Positions 1 to 8,041 of a DNA stretch of 64,000 nt are shown one piece after another. Where the stretch lies: contig JBFWUB010000013.1 in the NCBI GenBank assembly GCA_050247515.1, positions 70,247 to 134,246 of the forward strand, given 5' to 3'. The position numbers and the translations under genes are program-made. This DNA is from RAM1 sp050247515 (GTDB lineage: Bacteria; Pseudomonadota; Gammaproteobacteria; Burkholderiales; Burkholderiaceae_C). The notes beneath the pieces were generated by a model that was not told the DNA's origin, ran no database searches, and was given only the letters and a program-made list of their open reading frames with translations. How positions within the stretch are numbered: position 1 is the stretch's first letter; the number at the start of each line of letters is the position of its first letter.

Positions 1-1084
1 GGACCTGAAGCGAATCGCCCCAGCCGATGCAGGCGTCGGTGATGCTCTTGCCGTATTCCAGCACGCCGGCATCGTCCTTGCCGGGCGTGAATTTCTGGGC
101 GCCGGGCATCAGGTGGCTTTCCACCATCAGGCCGAACACCTGGCGCGAGCCGCCGGCGATCTGGGCGCCGATGTCGCGCGCCACATCGATCTGCTTTTCG
201 TGCTGCTTGCTGCTGTTGGCATGGCTGCAGTCCACCATCAGCGTGGCCGGCAGCCTGGCGGCTTCCAGTTCCTTGCAGGCTGCGCCAACCGAGGCCGCGT
301 CGTAGTTCGGCGCCTTGCCGCCGCGCAGGATCACGTGGCAGTCCTTGTTGCCGTTGGTCTGCACGATGGCGACCTGGCCGTTCTTGTGCACCGACAGGAA
401 GTGGTGGCCCCGCGCCGCCGCCTGGATGGCATCGGTGGCAATCTTGATGTTGCCGTCGGTGCCGTTCTTGAAGCCAATCGGGGCGCTCAGGCCGCTGGCC
501 AGCTCGCGGTGGACCTGGCTCTCGGTGGTGCGCGCGCCAATGGCGCCCCAGCTGATCAGGTCGCCGATGTACTGGGGCGAGATCACGTCCAGGAACTCGC
601 TGCCCGCGGGCAGGCCCAGGCGGTTGATTTCAATCAGCAGCTGGCGCGCGATGCGCAGGCCTTCGTCGATGCGAAAGCTCTCGTCCAGGTAGGGGTCGTT
701 GATCAGGCCCTTCCAGCCGACGGTGGTGCGGGGCTTCTCGAAATAAACGCGCATCACCACTTCCAGCGTGCCGGCGTACTTGGTGCGCGCCTCCTTCAGG
801 CGGCGGGCGTAATCCAGCGCGGCGGCGGGGTCATGGATGGAACACGGGCCGATCACGACCAGCAGCCGGTCGTCCTTGCCGGCCATGATGTTGTGGATGT
901 TGCGGCGGGTGTCGGTGATCAGCGTCTCCACGGGCGTGCCGCGGATGGGGAAAAAGCGGATCAGGTGTTCAGGAGGGGGCAGCACGGTAATGTCCTTGAT
1001 GCGTTCGTCGTCGGTCTGGCTGGTTTTGTCGACGGGATTCGCATACCAGGCATCGGAGCCGGGGGCGGTGGCTTTGGCGTTCAT
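1..1084 (-). CDS. aroG: 3-deoxy-7-phosphoheptulonate synthase (DAHP synthase, AroG type), 3' end cut by window edge
   Basis: First committed enzyme of the shikimate pathway: condenses phosphoenolpyruvate and erythrose 4-phosphate to DAHP in the cytoplasm. The reverse strand reads from ATG at 1084 through about 361 codons and runs off the left edge, so only the last residues are missing. Class I family motifs are visible: GPCSIHD near residue 79, RVYFEKPRTTVGWKG near 112, then a GTDGN segment, DCSHANSSK and GKSITDACIGW close to the break. It resembles E. coli AroG/F/H over its whole length. The gene sits behind a leader peptide and attenuator (1138-1278), so expression should rise when aromatic aminoacyl-tRNAs are scarce. 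Which amino acid feedback-inhibits the enzyme cannot be read from sequence alone. Confidence 0.96.
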   Translation of the reverse strand, partial: MNAKATAPGSDAWYANPVDKTSQTDDERIKDITVLPPPEHLIRFFPIRGTPVETLITDTRRNIHNIMAGKDDRLLVVIGPCSIHDPAAALDYARRLKEARTKYAGTLEVVMRVYFEKPRTTVGWKGLINDPYLDESFRIDEGLRIARQLLIEINRLGLPAGSEFLDVISPQYIGDLISWGAIGARTTESQVHRELASGLSAPIGFKNGTDGNIKIATDAIQAAARGHHFLSVHKNGQVAIVQTNGNKDCHVILRGGKAPNYDAASVGAACKELEAARLPATLMVDCSHANSSKQHEKQIDVARDIGAQIAGGSRQVFGLMVESHLMPGAQKFTPGKDDAGVLEYGKSITDACIGWGDSLQV

Positions 1085-1137
1085 CGGGTCACTCCTGAAG
1101 TCAGTTGGTTTTGAAAGCGGCAAAAGGAAAGGGGCAT

Positions 1138-1169
1138 AAAAAAACCGCCGGGGGTCCGGCGGTTTTTTT
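1138..1169 (-). terminator. aroG attenuator terminator hairpin
   Basis: On the minus strand a perfect hairpin has a 7-bp GC stem (CCGCCGG/CCGGCGG) extended by a run of seven A pairing with seven T, with loop ACCC, and ends in a T tract. It lies 19 nt after the stop of the leader peptide and about 50 nt before the aroG start. This is a rho-independent terminator placed as in amino-acid attenuators. Its 5' half can pair instead with 1216-1224. Confidence 0.9.
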
Positions 1170-1224
1170 GGGAGATTCTGTCGCGCTGTTACTTGCAGGT
1201 ACGCTCAGAACTCTCAACCGCCGG
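1156..1224 (-). promoter_or_regulatory. aroG antiterminator pairing
   Basis: The 9-nt segment CCGGCGGTT at 1224-1216, inside the leader peptide gene, is identical to the 3' half of the terminator stem. It is therefore perfectly complementary to AACCGCCGG at 1164-1156, the 5' half of the terminator. Pairing of these two segments would abolish the terminator. The upstream segment begins 9 nt after the last aromatic codon, so a ribosome stalled on those codons leaves it free, while one that reaches the stop codon covers it. Confidence 0.8.
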
Positions 1225-1278
1225 GGCGTTGGAGAACCAAAAGTAGCCAAAAAAGTAAAAGCGGGCTGCGAAGTGCAT
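1189..1278 (-). CDS. aroG leader peptide (aromatic-rich, 29 aa)
   Basis: A 29-codon reading frame starts at ATG 1278 and ends with TAA at 1191-1189. Codons 7-15 read FYFFGYFWF: eight of nine residues are Phe, Tyr or Trp. Together with the downstream antiterminator and terminator this is the signature of a ribosome-mediated attenuation leader sensing all three aromatic aminoacyl-tRNAs. The stop of the upstream gene (1335) is only 56 nt away. No Shine-Dalgarno sequence is visible, so the leader may be translated from a transcript starting at or near the ATG. No other function of the peptide is implied. Confidence 0.88.
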   Translation of the reverse strand: MHFAARFYFFGYFWFSNAPAVESSERTCK

Positions 1279-1334
1279 GAGGCGAAATGTAGCACAGGCT
1301 TCATGGGCAGCGCCAAGCCCGTGTGGCGCCGCGG

Positions 1335-1886
1335 TCACAGCCGCAGCTTTTTCCACCAGGCCATGGCCCGTTCCACGCGGGGCTCTTCCAGCGCGGCCAT
1401 GGCGGATTCCTCGGGCGTCGTGCGCGTTGCCAGTTGCTCGTACATATCCAGCAGCAGCATGCCCTCGCCCAGCGTGCGCCAGGCCACCAGCTCGAAGTCT
1501 TCGGCCGACAGGCCCAGCATTTCCCGCTGCGAGCCGCCTTCCAGCAGCCACTGACCAATCAGCACGCGGAAGTTGTTCAGCGCCTGCAGATAGGCGGCGT
1601 ATTCGTACAGCCCGCGCCATGCCGGCCCCAAGCCGATGACCAGCGCGCGGTGGCCGCGCAGCACGGTCAGCAGATCCATCAGCAGCGGCGCCACGGACGA
1701 CCGCGCGCGGCTCAGGCGCAGCGCGGCGACGATCGCTTCTATATGCGTGGCCAGCGTGCCCATGCTTTCGCTGAACTGGCGGCAGTCTTCGTCGGCAACC
1801 GCCCCTCGCAAGAAGTTGCTGAGTTCGCCAAACGTCTGGATGCTGGGCAGCAGCGTGGTGCGATCAATCGACAGCCGCGAGTTCAT
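1335..1886 (-). CDS. Conserved hypothetical protein, about 183 aa
   Basis: I do not recognise a named family. The frame stays open further upstream to 2000, but that part translates a GC-rich intergenic repeat, so the ATG at 1886 (MNSRLSIDRTTLLPS) is the better start. The protein is mostly helical in appearance, lacks a signal peptide or clear membrane segment, and ends in AMAWWKKLRL. It lies between tldD and the aroG leader on the same strand. It is separated from tldD by a REP-like repeat and from the aroG leader by 56 nt. It could share transcripts with tldD, but nothing in the sequence assigns a function. Confidence 0.6.
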   Translation of the reverse strand: MNSRLSIDRTTLLPSIQTFGELSNFLRGAVADEDCRQFSESMGTLATHIEAIVAALRLSRARSSVAPLLMDLLTVLRGHRALVIGLGPAWRGLYEYAAYLQALNNFRVLIGQWLLEGGSQREMLGLSAEDFELVAWRTLGEGMLLLDMYEQLATRTTPEESAMAALEEPRVERAMAWWKKLRL

Positions 1887-2056
1887 GGACGCCCCCCGAA
1901 GCGGCCTTTGGCCGCCCGGTGCCGATTGCCAGAGGCAATGGCCCTTCGAGCCGTCCAAGCCTGCGCAGGCAGGCTTGGAGCCGCGGCTCTCAGCCCCCAC
2001 TGGGGGGCGATGCTGGCGGCCCGGCGAAGCCGGTTCCGCGGCATCCTGGAATAGGG
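1887..2056. repeat. REP-like GC palindromic repeat, family 1, copy 1
   Basis: GC-rich stretch with nested inverted repeats: GCGGCCTTTGGCCGC, a dyad around CCAAGCCTGCGCAGGCAGGCTTGG, CCCCACTGGGGGG, and GGCCCGGCGAAGCCGGTTCC. The same modules recur at 10226-10371, 20258-20346, 54668-54752 and 61467-61560. It fills the gap between the hypothetical gene and tldD. Confidence 0.75.
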
Positions 2057-2067
2057 GAGCGCCATCT

Positions 2068-3528
2068 CTACGCCGTACCGCCCACGGTCAGGCCGTCGAT
2101 GCGCAGGGTGGGCTGGCCCACGCCCACGGGCACGCTCTGGCCTTCCTTGCCGCAGGTGCCCACGCCGCTGTCCAGCGCCATGTCGTTGCCGATCATGGTC
2201 ACGCGCGTCAGGGCGTCGGGGCCGTTGCCCACGATGGTCGCGCCCTTCACGGGGTACTGGATCTTGCCGTTCTCCACCCAGAACGCTTCGCTCGCGCTGA
2301 ACACGAACTTGCCGCTGGTGATGTCCACCTGGCCGCCGCCGAAGTTGGTCGCGTACAGGCCCTTTTTGATGCTGGCCACAATTTCAGCCGGCTCGCGGTC
2401 ACCGCCCAGCATGTAGGTGTTGGTCATGCGTGGCATGGGAATGTGCGCATAGCTCTCGCGCCGGCCGTTGCCGGTGGGCTTGACCTTCATCAGGCGCGCA
2501 TTCATCGCGTCCTGGATGTAGCCCTTGAGGATGCCGTCCTCAATCAGCACGTTGCGCTGCGTGGCGTGGCCCTCGTCGTCCACATTGAGCGAGCCGCGGC
2601 GGTCGGCGATGGTGCCGTCGTCCAGCACCGTGACGCCCTTGGCCGCCACGCGCTGCCCAATGCGGCCGCTGAACGCGCTGGAGCCCTTGCGGTTGAAGTC
2701 GCCTTCCAGCCCGTGGCCGATGGCTTCGTGCAGCAGCACGCCCGGCCAGCCGGGGCCCAGCACCACGGTCATCTCGCCGGCTGGCGCCGGGCGCGATTCC
2801 AGGTTGGTCAGCGCGGCATTCACCGCGTCATTGACGTACTCGTTGACCTGCGAGTCATCAAAATACGCCAGACCGAAGCGTCCGCCGCCGCCGCCCGACC
2901 CCATTTCGCGGCGCCCGTTCTGCTCGGCAATCACCGTGACCGACAGGCGCACCAGCGGGCGCACGTCGGCGGCCAGCGTGCCATCGGCACGCGCAACCAT
3001 CACCACGTCGTATTCACTGGCCAGACCGGCCATGACCTGGGCCACGCGCGGGTCCTTGGCGCGGGCAAGTTTTTCGACCTTTTCCAGCAGCTTGACCTTG
3101 CCCGTGCTGTCCAGCGTGGAGATCGGGTCCACGCCGTTGTACAGCGAGCGGCTGCCGGCGACCTTGCGCGCCACGGCCCGGGTGCGGGCCGAGCGCCCGG
3201 CCGCCGAGATGGAGCGCACGGTGCGCGCCGCGTCCAGCAATGAAGCTTCGGAGATGTCGTCGGAGTAGGCAAACGCAGTTTTCTCGCCGCTGACCGCGCG
3301 CACGCCCACGCCCTGGTCGATGCTGAAGCTGCCGGTCTTGACAATGCCCTCTTCCAGGCTCCAGCCTTCGTTGCGGGTGTACTGGAAGTACAGGTCAGCG
3401 TCGTCCACGCGATGGGCCGTGATTTCCGCCAGCGCGCGGCTCAGGTGGGATTCGTTCAGGCCAAACGGCTCAAGCAGCAGGCGCTGGGCCGTGGCCAGGC
3501 GTTCTAGGGTGGGTTCGCGGGAGATCAT
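2068..3528 (-). CDS. tldD: Metalloprotease TldD
   Basis: 486 aa, the normal length for TldD. With TldE/PmbA this forms a cytoplasmic heterodimeric metalloprotease that degrades unfolded peptides and processes microcin-type peptides; TldE is not in this window. The HExxxH zinc motif HEAIGHGLEGD is at about 267-277 and the conserved GTCGKEGQSVPVGVG segment is near the C-terminus, followed by QPTLRIDGLTVGGT. The ATG at 3528 gives an N-terminus typical of the family. Flanked by repeats on both sides, it is probably transcribed on its own or with the 1335-1886 gene. Confidence 0.95.
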   Translation of the reverse strand: MISREPTLERLATAQRLLLEPFGLNESHLSRALAEITAHRVDDADLYFQYTRNEGWSLEEGIVKTGSFSIDQGVGVRAVSGEKTAFAYSDDISEASLLDAARTVRSISAAGRSARTRAVARKVAGSRSLYNGVDPISTLDSTGKVKLLEKVEKLARAKDPRVAQVMAGLASEYDVVMVARADGTLAADVRPLVRLSVTVIAEQNGRREMGSGGGGGRFGLAYFDDSQVNEYVNDAVNAALTNLESRPAPAGEMTVVLGPGWPGVLLHEAIGHGLEGDFNRKGSSAFSGRIGQRVAAKGVTVLDDGTIADRRGSLNVDDEGHATQRNVLIEDGILKGYIQDAMNARLMKVKPTGNGRRESYAHIPMPRMTNTYMLGGDREPAEIVASIKKGLYATNFGGGQVDITSGKFVFSASEAFWVENGKIQYPVKGATIVGNGPDALTRVTMIGNDMALDSGVGTCGKEGQSVPVGVGQPTLRIDGLTVGGTA

Positions 3529-3605
3529 CGCCAGATTCTAGGCCGTTGCCGATCTCCCTGTAGCAGGCGCAGGTTGGACGGCTTTCATGCCTGCCTTGCT
3601 TCCGG

Positions 3606-3699
3606 ATCAGGCGGACAGGGCGCTCTGCGCAGCGGCATAAAGGAGGAGGGGCGCAGCCCCGGGGGACAGCCGCGCAGCAGAGTGCCCTGTTCGCCTGAT
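3606..3699. repeat. Palindromic element, family 2, copy 1 (contains 45-bp perfect repeat)
   Basis: Imperfect inverted repeat: the left arm begins ATCAGGCGGACAGGGC at 3606 and the right arm ends GCCCTGTTCGCCTGAT at 3699. The arms enclose a GC-rich core. The 45 bp at 3630-3674 recur exactly, in reverse orientation, at 12735-12779. It lies between the start of tldD and the stop of the flavoprotein gene, where it could also act as a terminator-like structure. Confidence 0.8.
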
Positions 3700-3723
3700 C
3701 CTTGAAGAAGCGGTAGAGCGAAA

Positions 3724-4824
3724 TCAGACCCCAGCAGAAAACCCCTGCAACCGAACCAAAGCGGCCGACATCTCCCCCACCAGCGTCTCTATCTGAAGCG
3801 CGATGGTGGTCTCTTCGCGAATTGCAAACACACTCTGCCCCGCCGCCTCATAGACCAGGCGTGGGTCGTCATGCTCATGAATGGATGCGAACACATCACC
3901 GGTCAACGCCTGCTGCATCGGCATCGCCAGCGGCTCGGGCGCGCCCGGCTCGGCCCAGGCATCGATCCAGTCGCTGCGCACCACGCGGCAGGGCTTGCCG
4001 CTGTGGGCGCGGCTGATGACGGTGTCTTCACTGCCCGCTGCAATCAGCCTGGCCAGAAGAGCCGGGGGCGTGTGGTTCTCGCGCGCGGCCATCCACAGTG
4101 TGCCCAGCCAGCCGCCCTGCGCACCCATGCCGATGGCGCCCACGATCTGCGCCCCGTTGCCGATGCCCCCGGCCGCCAGCACCGGTGCGTCACCGGCCAC
4201 GGCCACGATCTGTGGCACCAGCGAGAAGGTGCCCACGCTGCCGGTGTGCCCGCCCGCGTCGTAGCCTTGCGCCACCAGCACGTCCACGCCCAGGGCCAGT
4301 GCTTTTTGGGCATGGCGCGCCGAGCCCACCAGCGAGAAAGTGGTCTTGCCCCGGGCTTTGGCGCGCGCAATCAGGTCGGCGCGCAGGCCGATGGCCGTGG
4401 CCACGCCCGTGGCGTTGGACGCCAGCACCTGCTCGATCTGCGATTCAAACAGGTCTTCGGACCGAACCTGCGTGGTGAAGAAGCTGGGCTTTTGCGGCGG
4501 CCTGACGTCAAAGCGTTCACGCAACCCCTGCACGAAGTCCACATGGCCGTCGGGCAGCGCGGCGCGCACCTCGTCAATGCTGCCGGTGCGCGGCACGGCG
4601 GCGGGCAGCATCAGGTCCACGCCATAGGGGCGGCCCTGCATGCGCCCGTCCACTTCCTGCAGGATGTGCGGTATCTCGTGTGGCATTTCCCGCGCCAGGC
4701 CCAGCACCGGGTAGCCCCCGGCGCGGGCGATCTCCACCACCACATCCACCGAATGCGAGAAGCCGAAAATCGGGTGCGCGATGCCCAGCCGGTCGCAGAC
4801 CGGCGTGCGCAGGGTTGATGCCAT
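3724..4824 (-). CDS. Nitronate monooxygenase-like FMN-dependent oxidoreductase
   Basis: 366-aa (beta/alpha)8 flavoprotein of the nitronate monooxygenase / 2-nitropropane dioxygenase family, which oxidises alkyl nitronates with FMN and O2; many members act on other small substrates. Visible features are an N-terminal LGIAHPIFGFSHS, LVAQGYDAGGHTGSVGTF (FMN-site region with the family's AGGH), PVLAAGGIGNG, and MGAQGGWLGTLWM. It is the last gene of the run that starts with the IclR gene, 6 nt after the Bug receptor stop. Its role in this acyl-CoA pathway is unknown. Fatty-acid-type double-bond redox is an alternative to true nitronate oxidation. Confidence 0.85.
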   Translation of the reverse strand: MASTLRTPVCDRLGIAHPIFGFSHSVDVVVEIARAGGYPVLGLAREMPHEIPHILQEVDGRMQGRPYGVDLMLPAAVPRTGSIDEVRAALPDGHVDFVQGLRERFDVRPPQKPSFFTTQVRSEDLFESQIEQVLASNATGVATAIGLRADLIARAKARGKTTFSLVGSARHAQKALALGVDVLVAQGYDAGGHTGSVGTFSLVPQIVAVAGDAPVLAAGGIGNGAQIVGAIGMGAQGGWLGTLWMAARENHTPPALLARLIAAGSEDTVISRAHSGKPCRVVRSDWIDAWAEPGAPEPLAMPMQQALTGDVFASIHEHDDPRLVYEAAGQSVFAIREETTIALQIETLVGEMSAALVRLQGFSAGV

Positions 4825-4830
4825 GGCGGT

Positions 4831-5814
4831 TTACTGCGGCGTGATGCCGGCTTGCTGGATCACGCGCGCCCACTTGGTGCGCTCGGCCGCCACGAAGGCA
4901 TCAAACTGCGCGGGGGTCTGCGGTGCCAGCTCCATGCCCATGCCGTCAAACTTCGCCTTGACCTCGGGTGACTTCAGGATCTCGGCGATGTCCGCGGCCA
5001 GCTTGGCCACTACGGCGTCAGGTGTCTTGGCCGGCGCCACAAAGCCAAACCAGGTGCCCACCTCGTAGCCCGGCAGGTTGGCGGCTTCTGCCACGGTGGG
5101 CAGCTCGGGCAATGCGGTGGAGCGGCGCGCGGTTGTCACGGCCAGGGCGCGCAGCTTGCCGGTCTTGATGTGCTGCGCCGCGATGGCCGCGGTCAGCGGC
5201 ATCATGGTCACGCGCCCGCCCAGCAGGTCGTTCATGGCGTCGGGCTGGCCCTTGTAGGGCACATGGGTGAGCTTCAGGCCCGCCATCTGCGCAAACAGCT
5301 CGCCCGACAGGTGGTTGGACGTGCCCGCACCGGCGGTGGCGTAGGTCACTTCCCCCGGCTTGGCCTTGGCCAGCGCCACCAGCTCGCTCATGGTTTTGAC
5401 CGGCACATCGGGGTGCACCACGATCACGTTGGGGATGATGCCGAAGCCGGCCACGGCGCGGAAGTCCGTCACCGGGTTCCAGGTCACGCCCTTGACCAGG
5501 CTGGGCACCACGGCGTGGCCGGGGCTCACGCACAGCAGCGTGTAGCCGTCAGCCGCAGACTTGGCCACGAAATCGGTGCCAATGGACCCGCCTGCGCCGG
5601 TCCTGTTCTCGATCACGAAAGGCTGGCTGTATTTGGCAGCCAGGCGTTCGCCCACCAGGCGCGCAATGGCGTCCACCACGCCACCGGCGGTGAAGGGCAC
5701 GACGACCTTGACGGGGCGATTGGGGTAGTCGGCCTGCGCCAGCGCTGCGGCAGGGCCGAAGGCGGCGGCTGCAAGCGCGAGGGCGCCGAAGGTACGGCGG
5801 TGCAACGAGTTCAT
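4831..5814 (-). CDS. Bug-family tripartite tricarboxylate transporter substrate-binding protein
   Basis: 327-aa periplasmic receptor. The N-terminus (MNSLHRRTFGALALAAAAFG, then AALAQA) is a signal peptide with an AxA-type cleavage site near residue 27. It is followed by the Bug hallmarks YPNRPVKVVVPFTAGG, ARLVGERL and ENRTGAGGSIG. Bug proteins bind carboxylates or other small molecules and are very abundant in Burkholderiales. The TctA/TctB membrane partners are not adjacent, as is usual for orphan Bug genes. Its start overlaps the preceding racemase-like gene by ATGA, so it is translationally coupled and probably delivers the substrate of the neighbouring CoA enzymes. Confidence 0.92.
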   Translation of the reverse strand: MNSLHRRTFGALALAAAAFGPAAALAQADYPNRPVKVVVPFTAGGVVDAIARLVGERLAAKYSQPFVIENRTGAGGSIGTDFVAKSAADGYTLLCVSPGHAVVPSLVKGVTWNPVTDFRAVAGFGIIPNVIVVHPDVPVKTMSELVALAKAKPGEVTYATAGAGTSNHLSGELFAQMAGLKLTHVPYKGQPDAMNDLLGGRVTMMPLTAAIAAQHIKTGKLRALAVTTARRSTALPELPTVAEAANLPGYEVGTWFGFVAPAKTPDAVVAKLAADIAEILKSPEVKAKFDGMGMELAPQTPAQFDAFVAAERTKWARVIQQAGITPQ

Positions 5815-6839
5815 GGTGTGTCTCCTGGTTGTTGGAAGGGAATGAAAGGGACAGTGAAACGGGGAACAGGCGCGGGCCGGTCTTCGGCCCAGGCAGTCTG
5901 GTGCAGCGGGTGTGCGCGGCTTTGCGTCAGGCTGAGCACGGGTGTGACGCAGGCATCCAGTGGCTCAAAGCGTGCGGCCCAGTACGCCTGGGTCTGGGCT
6001 ACAAAGCAGCGCTGCAGGCACCCGGCCAGTTCGGGCCAGCGGCTGGCGTCGCCGCGCGGCGGCACCGTGGCCGGATCCAGGCCCAGGCCGTGCAACAGCT
6101 GCAGGTAAAAGCGCTCTTCAATGGCGCCCACGGCCATGTGGCGGCCGTCGGCCGTCATGTAGCAGCGGTACCAGGGCACGCCGCCGTCAATCACGTTGGA
6201 GGCCGGTGCGTCGTTCCATGCACCCGCTTGCAGCCGGGCGAACACGGCAGTCAGCAGGTGCAGGCCGCCAGCCGTCATGGCGGTGTCCACGACACAACCC
6301 GCCCCGTGGGCCGCGCGCGCATGCAGCGCGGCGCCAATGCCCGCGGCGGCATACAGCGCACCGGCGGCCAGGTCGCCCACCAGATTCAGCGGCAGGGTAT
6401 CGGTGCCGCAGGCATGCAGTGCCCCGGCCATGGCGATGTAGTTGATGTCGTGCCCGGCACGCGGCGCCCAGGGGCCCGCGCGGTCCCAGCCCACGATGCG
6501 CGCATAGACCAGGCCGGGCGCGCGCGCATGGCAGTCCGCGGGGCCCAGGCCCAGGCGTTCCATCACGCCGGGGCGAAAGCCCTCCAGCAGCACGTCGGCC
6601 TTCGCGATGGCGTCCAGCGCAACGGCCCGGCCATCATCGGTCTTGAGGTCCAGCGTGAGCGTGTCGCGTTGCCAGGTTCCGATATCGGCCTCAGCCGCCA
6701 CCGGCACGCCCAGCGGCTGCGCCTGCGGGTTCTGGATGCGCAGCACCTGCGCGCCCTGCTGGGCCAGCCACCAGGCGCAAAACGGCACGCCACCCACGGT
6801 GGCCAGTTCCACAACGCGCAGGCCGGCGTAGGGTTTCAT
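5811..6839 (-). CDS. CaiB/BaiF family protein resembling alpha-methylacyl-CoA racemase
   Basis: 342 aa, class III CoA-transferase fold, shorter than most transferases and close to the size of alpha-methylacyl-CoA racemases. The segment LLEGFRPGVMERLGLGP, GHDINYIAMAG (about 124-134) and LNLVGDLAAGALY match the racemase subgroup, in which the His of GHDINY and the Asp of the GD motif are the acid/base pair. Racemases of this type interconvert (2R)- and (2S)-methylacyl-CoA so that acyl-CoA dehydrogenase can act. It overlaps the dehydrogenase gene (ATGA at 6836-6839), which fits such a role. A plain CoA-transferase is the alternative. Confidence 0.8.
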   Translation of the reverse strand: MKPYAGLRVVELATVGGVPFCAWWLAQQGAQVLRIQNPQAQPLGVPVAAEADIGTWQRDTLTLDLKTDDGRAVALDAIAKADVLLEGFRPGVMERLGLGPADCHARAPGLVYARIVGWDRAGPWAPRAGHDINYIAMAGALHACGTDTLPLNLVGDLAAGALYAAAGIGAALHARAAHGAGCVVDTAMTAGGLHLLTAVFARLQAGAWNDAPASNVIDGGVPWYRCYMTADGRHMAVGAIEERFYLQLLHGLGLDPATVPPRGDASRWPELAGCLQRCFVAQTQAYWAARFEPLDACVTPVLSLTQSRAHPLHQTAWAEDRPAPVPRFTVPFIPFQQPGDTP

Positions 6840-8017
6840 GCACCGTCCGCCGTGATTTGCGCCTGCACCTGGGCCAAGGTGCGCCTGGCGATATTGACCA
6901 GGTGAATCTGGCTGGTGCCCTCGTACAGGCGGAACAGCCGCACGTCACGGTAAAAGCGTTCGGCCACGTTGCCGGCGATGTAGCCGCCGCCGCCAAACAC
7001 CTGCACCGCGCTGTCGGCCACACGGCCGCACATCTCGGACGCAAACAGCTTGCACATGGACGCTTCCATGGTCACGTCCTGCCCGTCGTCGCGCTTGCGC
7101 GCGGTCTCCAGCACCAGGGCGCGGGCGGCATGCACATCGGTGTTGCCCTGCGCAATCATCTGCTGCACCAGCTGGAAGTCGGCCACCGGCTGGCCAAACT
7201 GCCGGCGCTGCGTGGCGCGGCGCACCATCTCTTCCACCAGCCGGATGGCCGGACCCACGCACAGGCCGGCCAGGTTGATGCGCTGCTTGTTCAACGCGCG
7301 CATGGCAGTGCGAAATCCGTGGCCCAGGTTGGCCTCGCCACCCACAATGGCGCTGGCCGGCACGCGGCAATCCTGAAGCAGCACCTCACCGACCGGCGAG
7401 CCATGCTGGCCCAGCTTGCGGTAAGCGGCGGGCGTGGACAGGCCCGGCGTGCCGCGTTCGACCAGAAAGGCCGTGATACCCGCGGCACCTTTGCCTTGCG
7501 GTTCGGTGCGGGCAAACACGGTAAACAGACCCGCGATCGGCGCATTGGTGATAAAGCATTTGTGCCCGGTGATGCGGTAGCTGTCACCGTCGCGCACGGC
7601 CACGGTTTTCAGGGCGGTGGCATCCGAGCCGGCCTCGGGCTCGGTCAGCGCAAAGCAACCGGTCAGCTCGCCGCTGGCCAGCAGCGGCAGCCAGCGCTGG
7701 CGTTGCTCGGGCGTGCCGTCCACCACCAGGGATTCGGACGCAATGCCGGTGTTGCCGCCAAAGCGCGCGCGAAAGGTCGTGGCGCCTTGCGACACCTCGA
7801 TGTTCACGCGCGCCAGTTCCTCGGTCGTCAGGCCCGCGCCGCCATAGGCCTCGGGGATGCTGTGGCCAAACAGGCCCAGCGCGCGCATGCGGTCCACCAG
7901 TGCTTCGGGGATTTCGTCGCTCTGGTCAATGGCTTCTTCCAGCGGAATGCATTCATCGCGGACGAAGCGGCGCACCTGCGCAATAAGCTGCTCGAACTGT
8001 TCGGGGTTGCGGATCAT
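6836..8017 (-). CDS. Acyl-CoA dehydrogenase
   Basis: 393-aa FAD flavoenzyme that forms the alpha,beta double bond of an acyl-CoA and passes electrons to ETF. Features include GCFALTEPEAGSDATALKT (FAD/substrate loop), GHKCFITNA, QRRQFGQPVADFQLVQQ, QVFGGGGYI, and RLYEGTSQIHLVNIARR near the C-terminus, where the Glu of YEGTSQ is the usual catalytic base. Length and layout are those of short/medium or branched-chain enzymes. It follows the IclR gene by 24 nt and overlaps the racemase-like gene, so it should be in one transcript with both. Chain-length preference cannot be read from the sequence. Confidence 0.93.
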   Translation of the reverse strand: MIRNPEQFEQLIAQVRRFVRDECIPLEEAIDQSDEIPEALVDRMRALGLFGHSIPEAYGGAGLTTEELARVNIEVSQGATTFRARFGGNTGIASESLVVDGTPEQRQRWLPLLASGELTGCFALTEPEAGSDATALKTVAVRDGDSYRITGHKCFITNAPIAGLFTVFARTEPQGKGAAGITAFLVERGTPGLSTPAAYRKLGQHGSPVGEVLLQDCRVPASAIVGGEANLGHGFRTAMRALNKQRINLAGLCVGPAIRLVEEMVRRATQRRQFGQPVADFQLVQQMIAQGNTDVHAARALVLETARKRDDGQDVTMEASMCKLFASEMCGRVADSAVQVFGGGGYIAGNVAERFYRDVRLFRLYEGTSQIHLVNIARRTLAQVQAQITADGA

Positions 8018-8041
8018 GGATGGTGTGTGAAATGAAGGGGG

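Noticed and set aside
113..1114. Long plus-strand open frame opposite aroG
   Set aside because: It is the antisense of the DAHP synthase gene, is rich in Ala/Gly/Val/His as expected for a GC-rich shadow frame, and has no recognisable domain.
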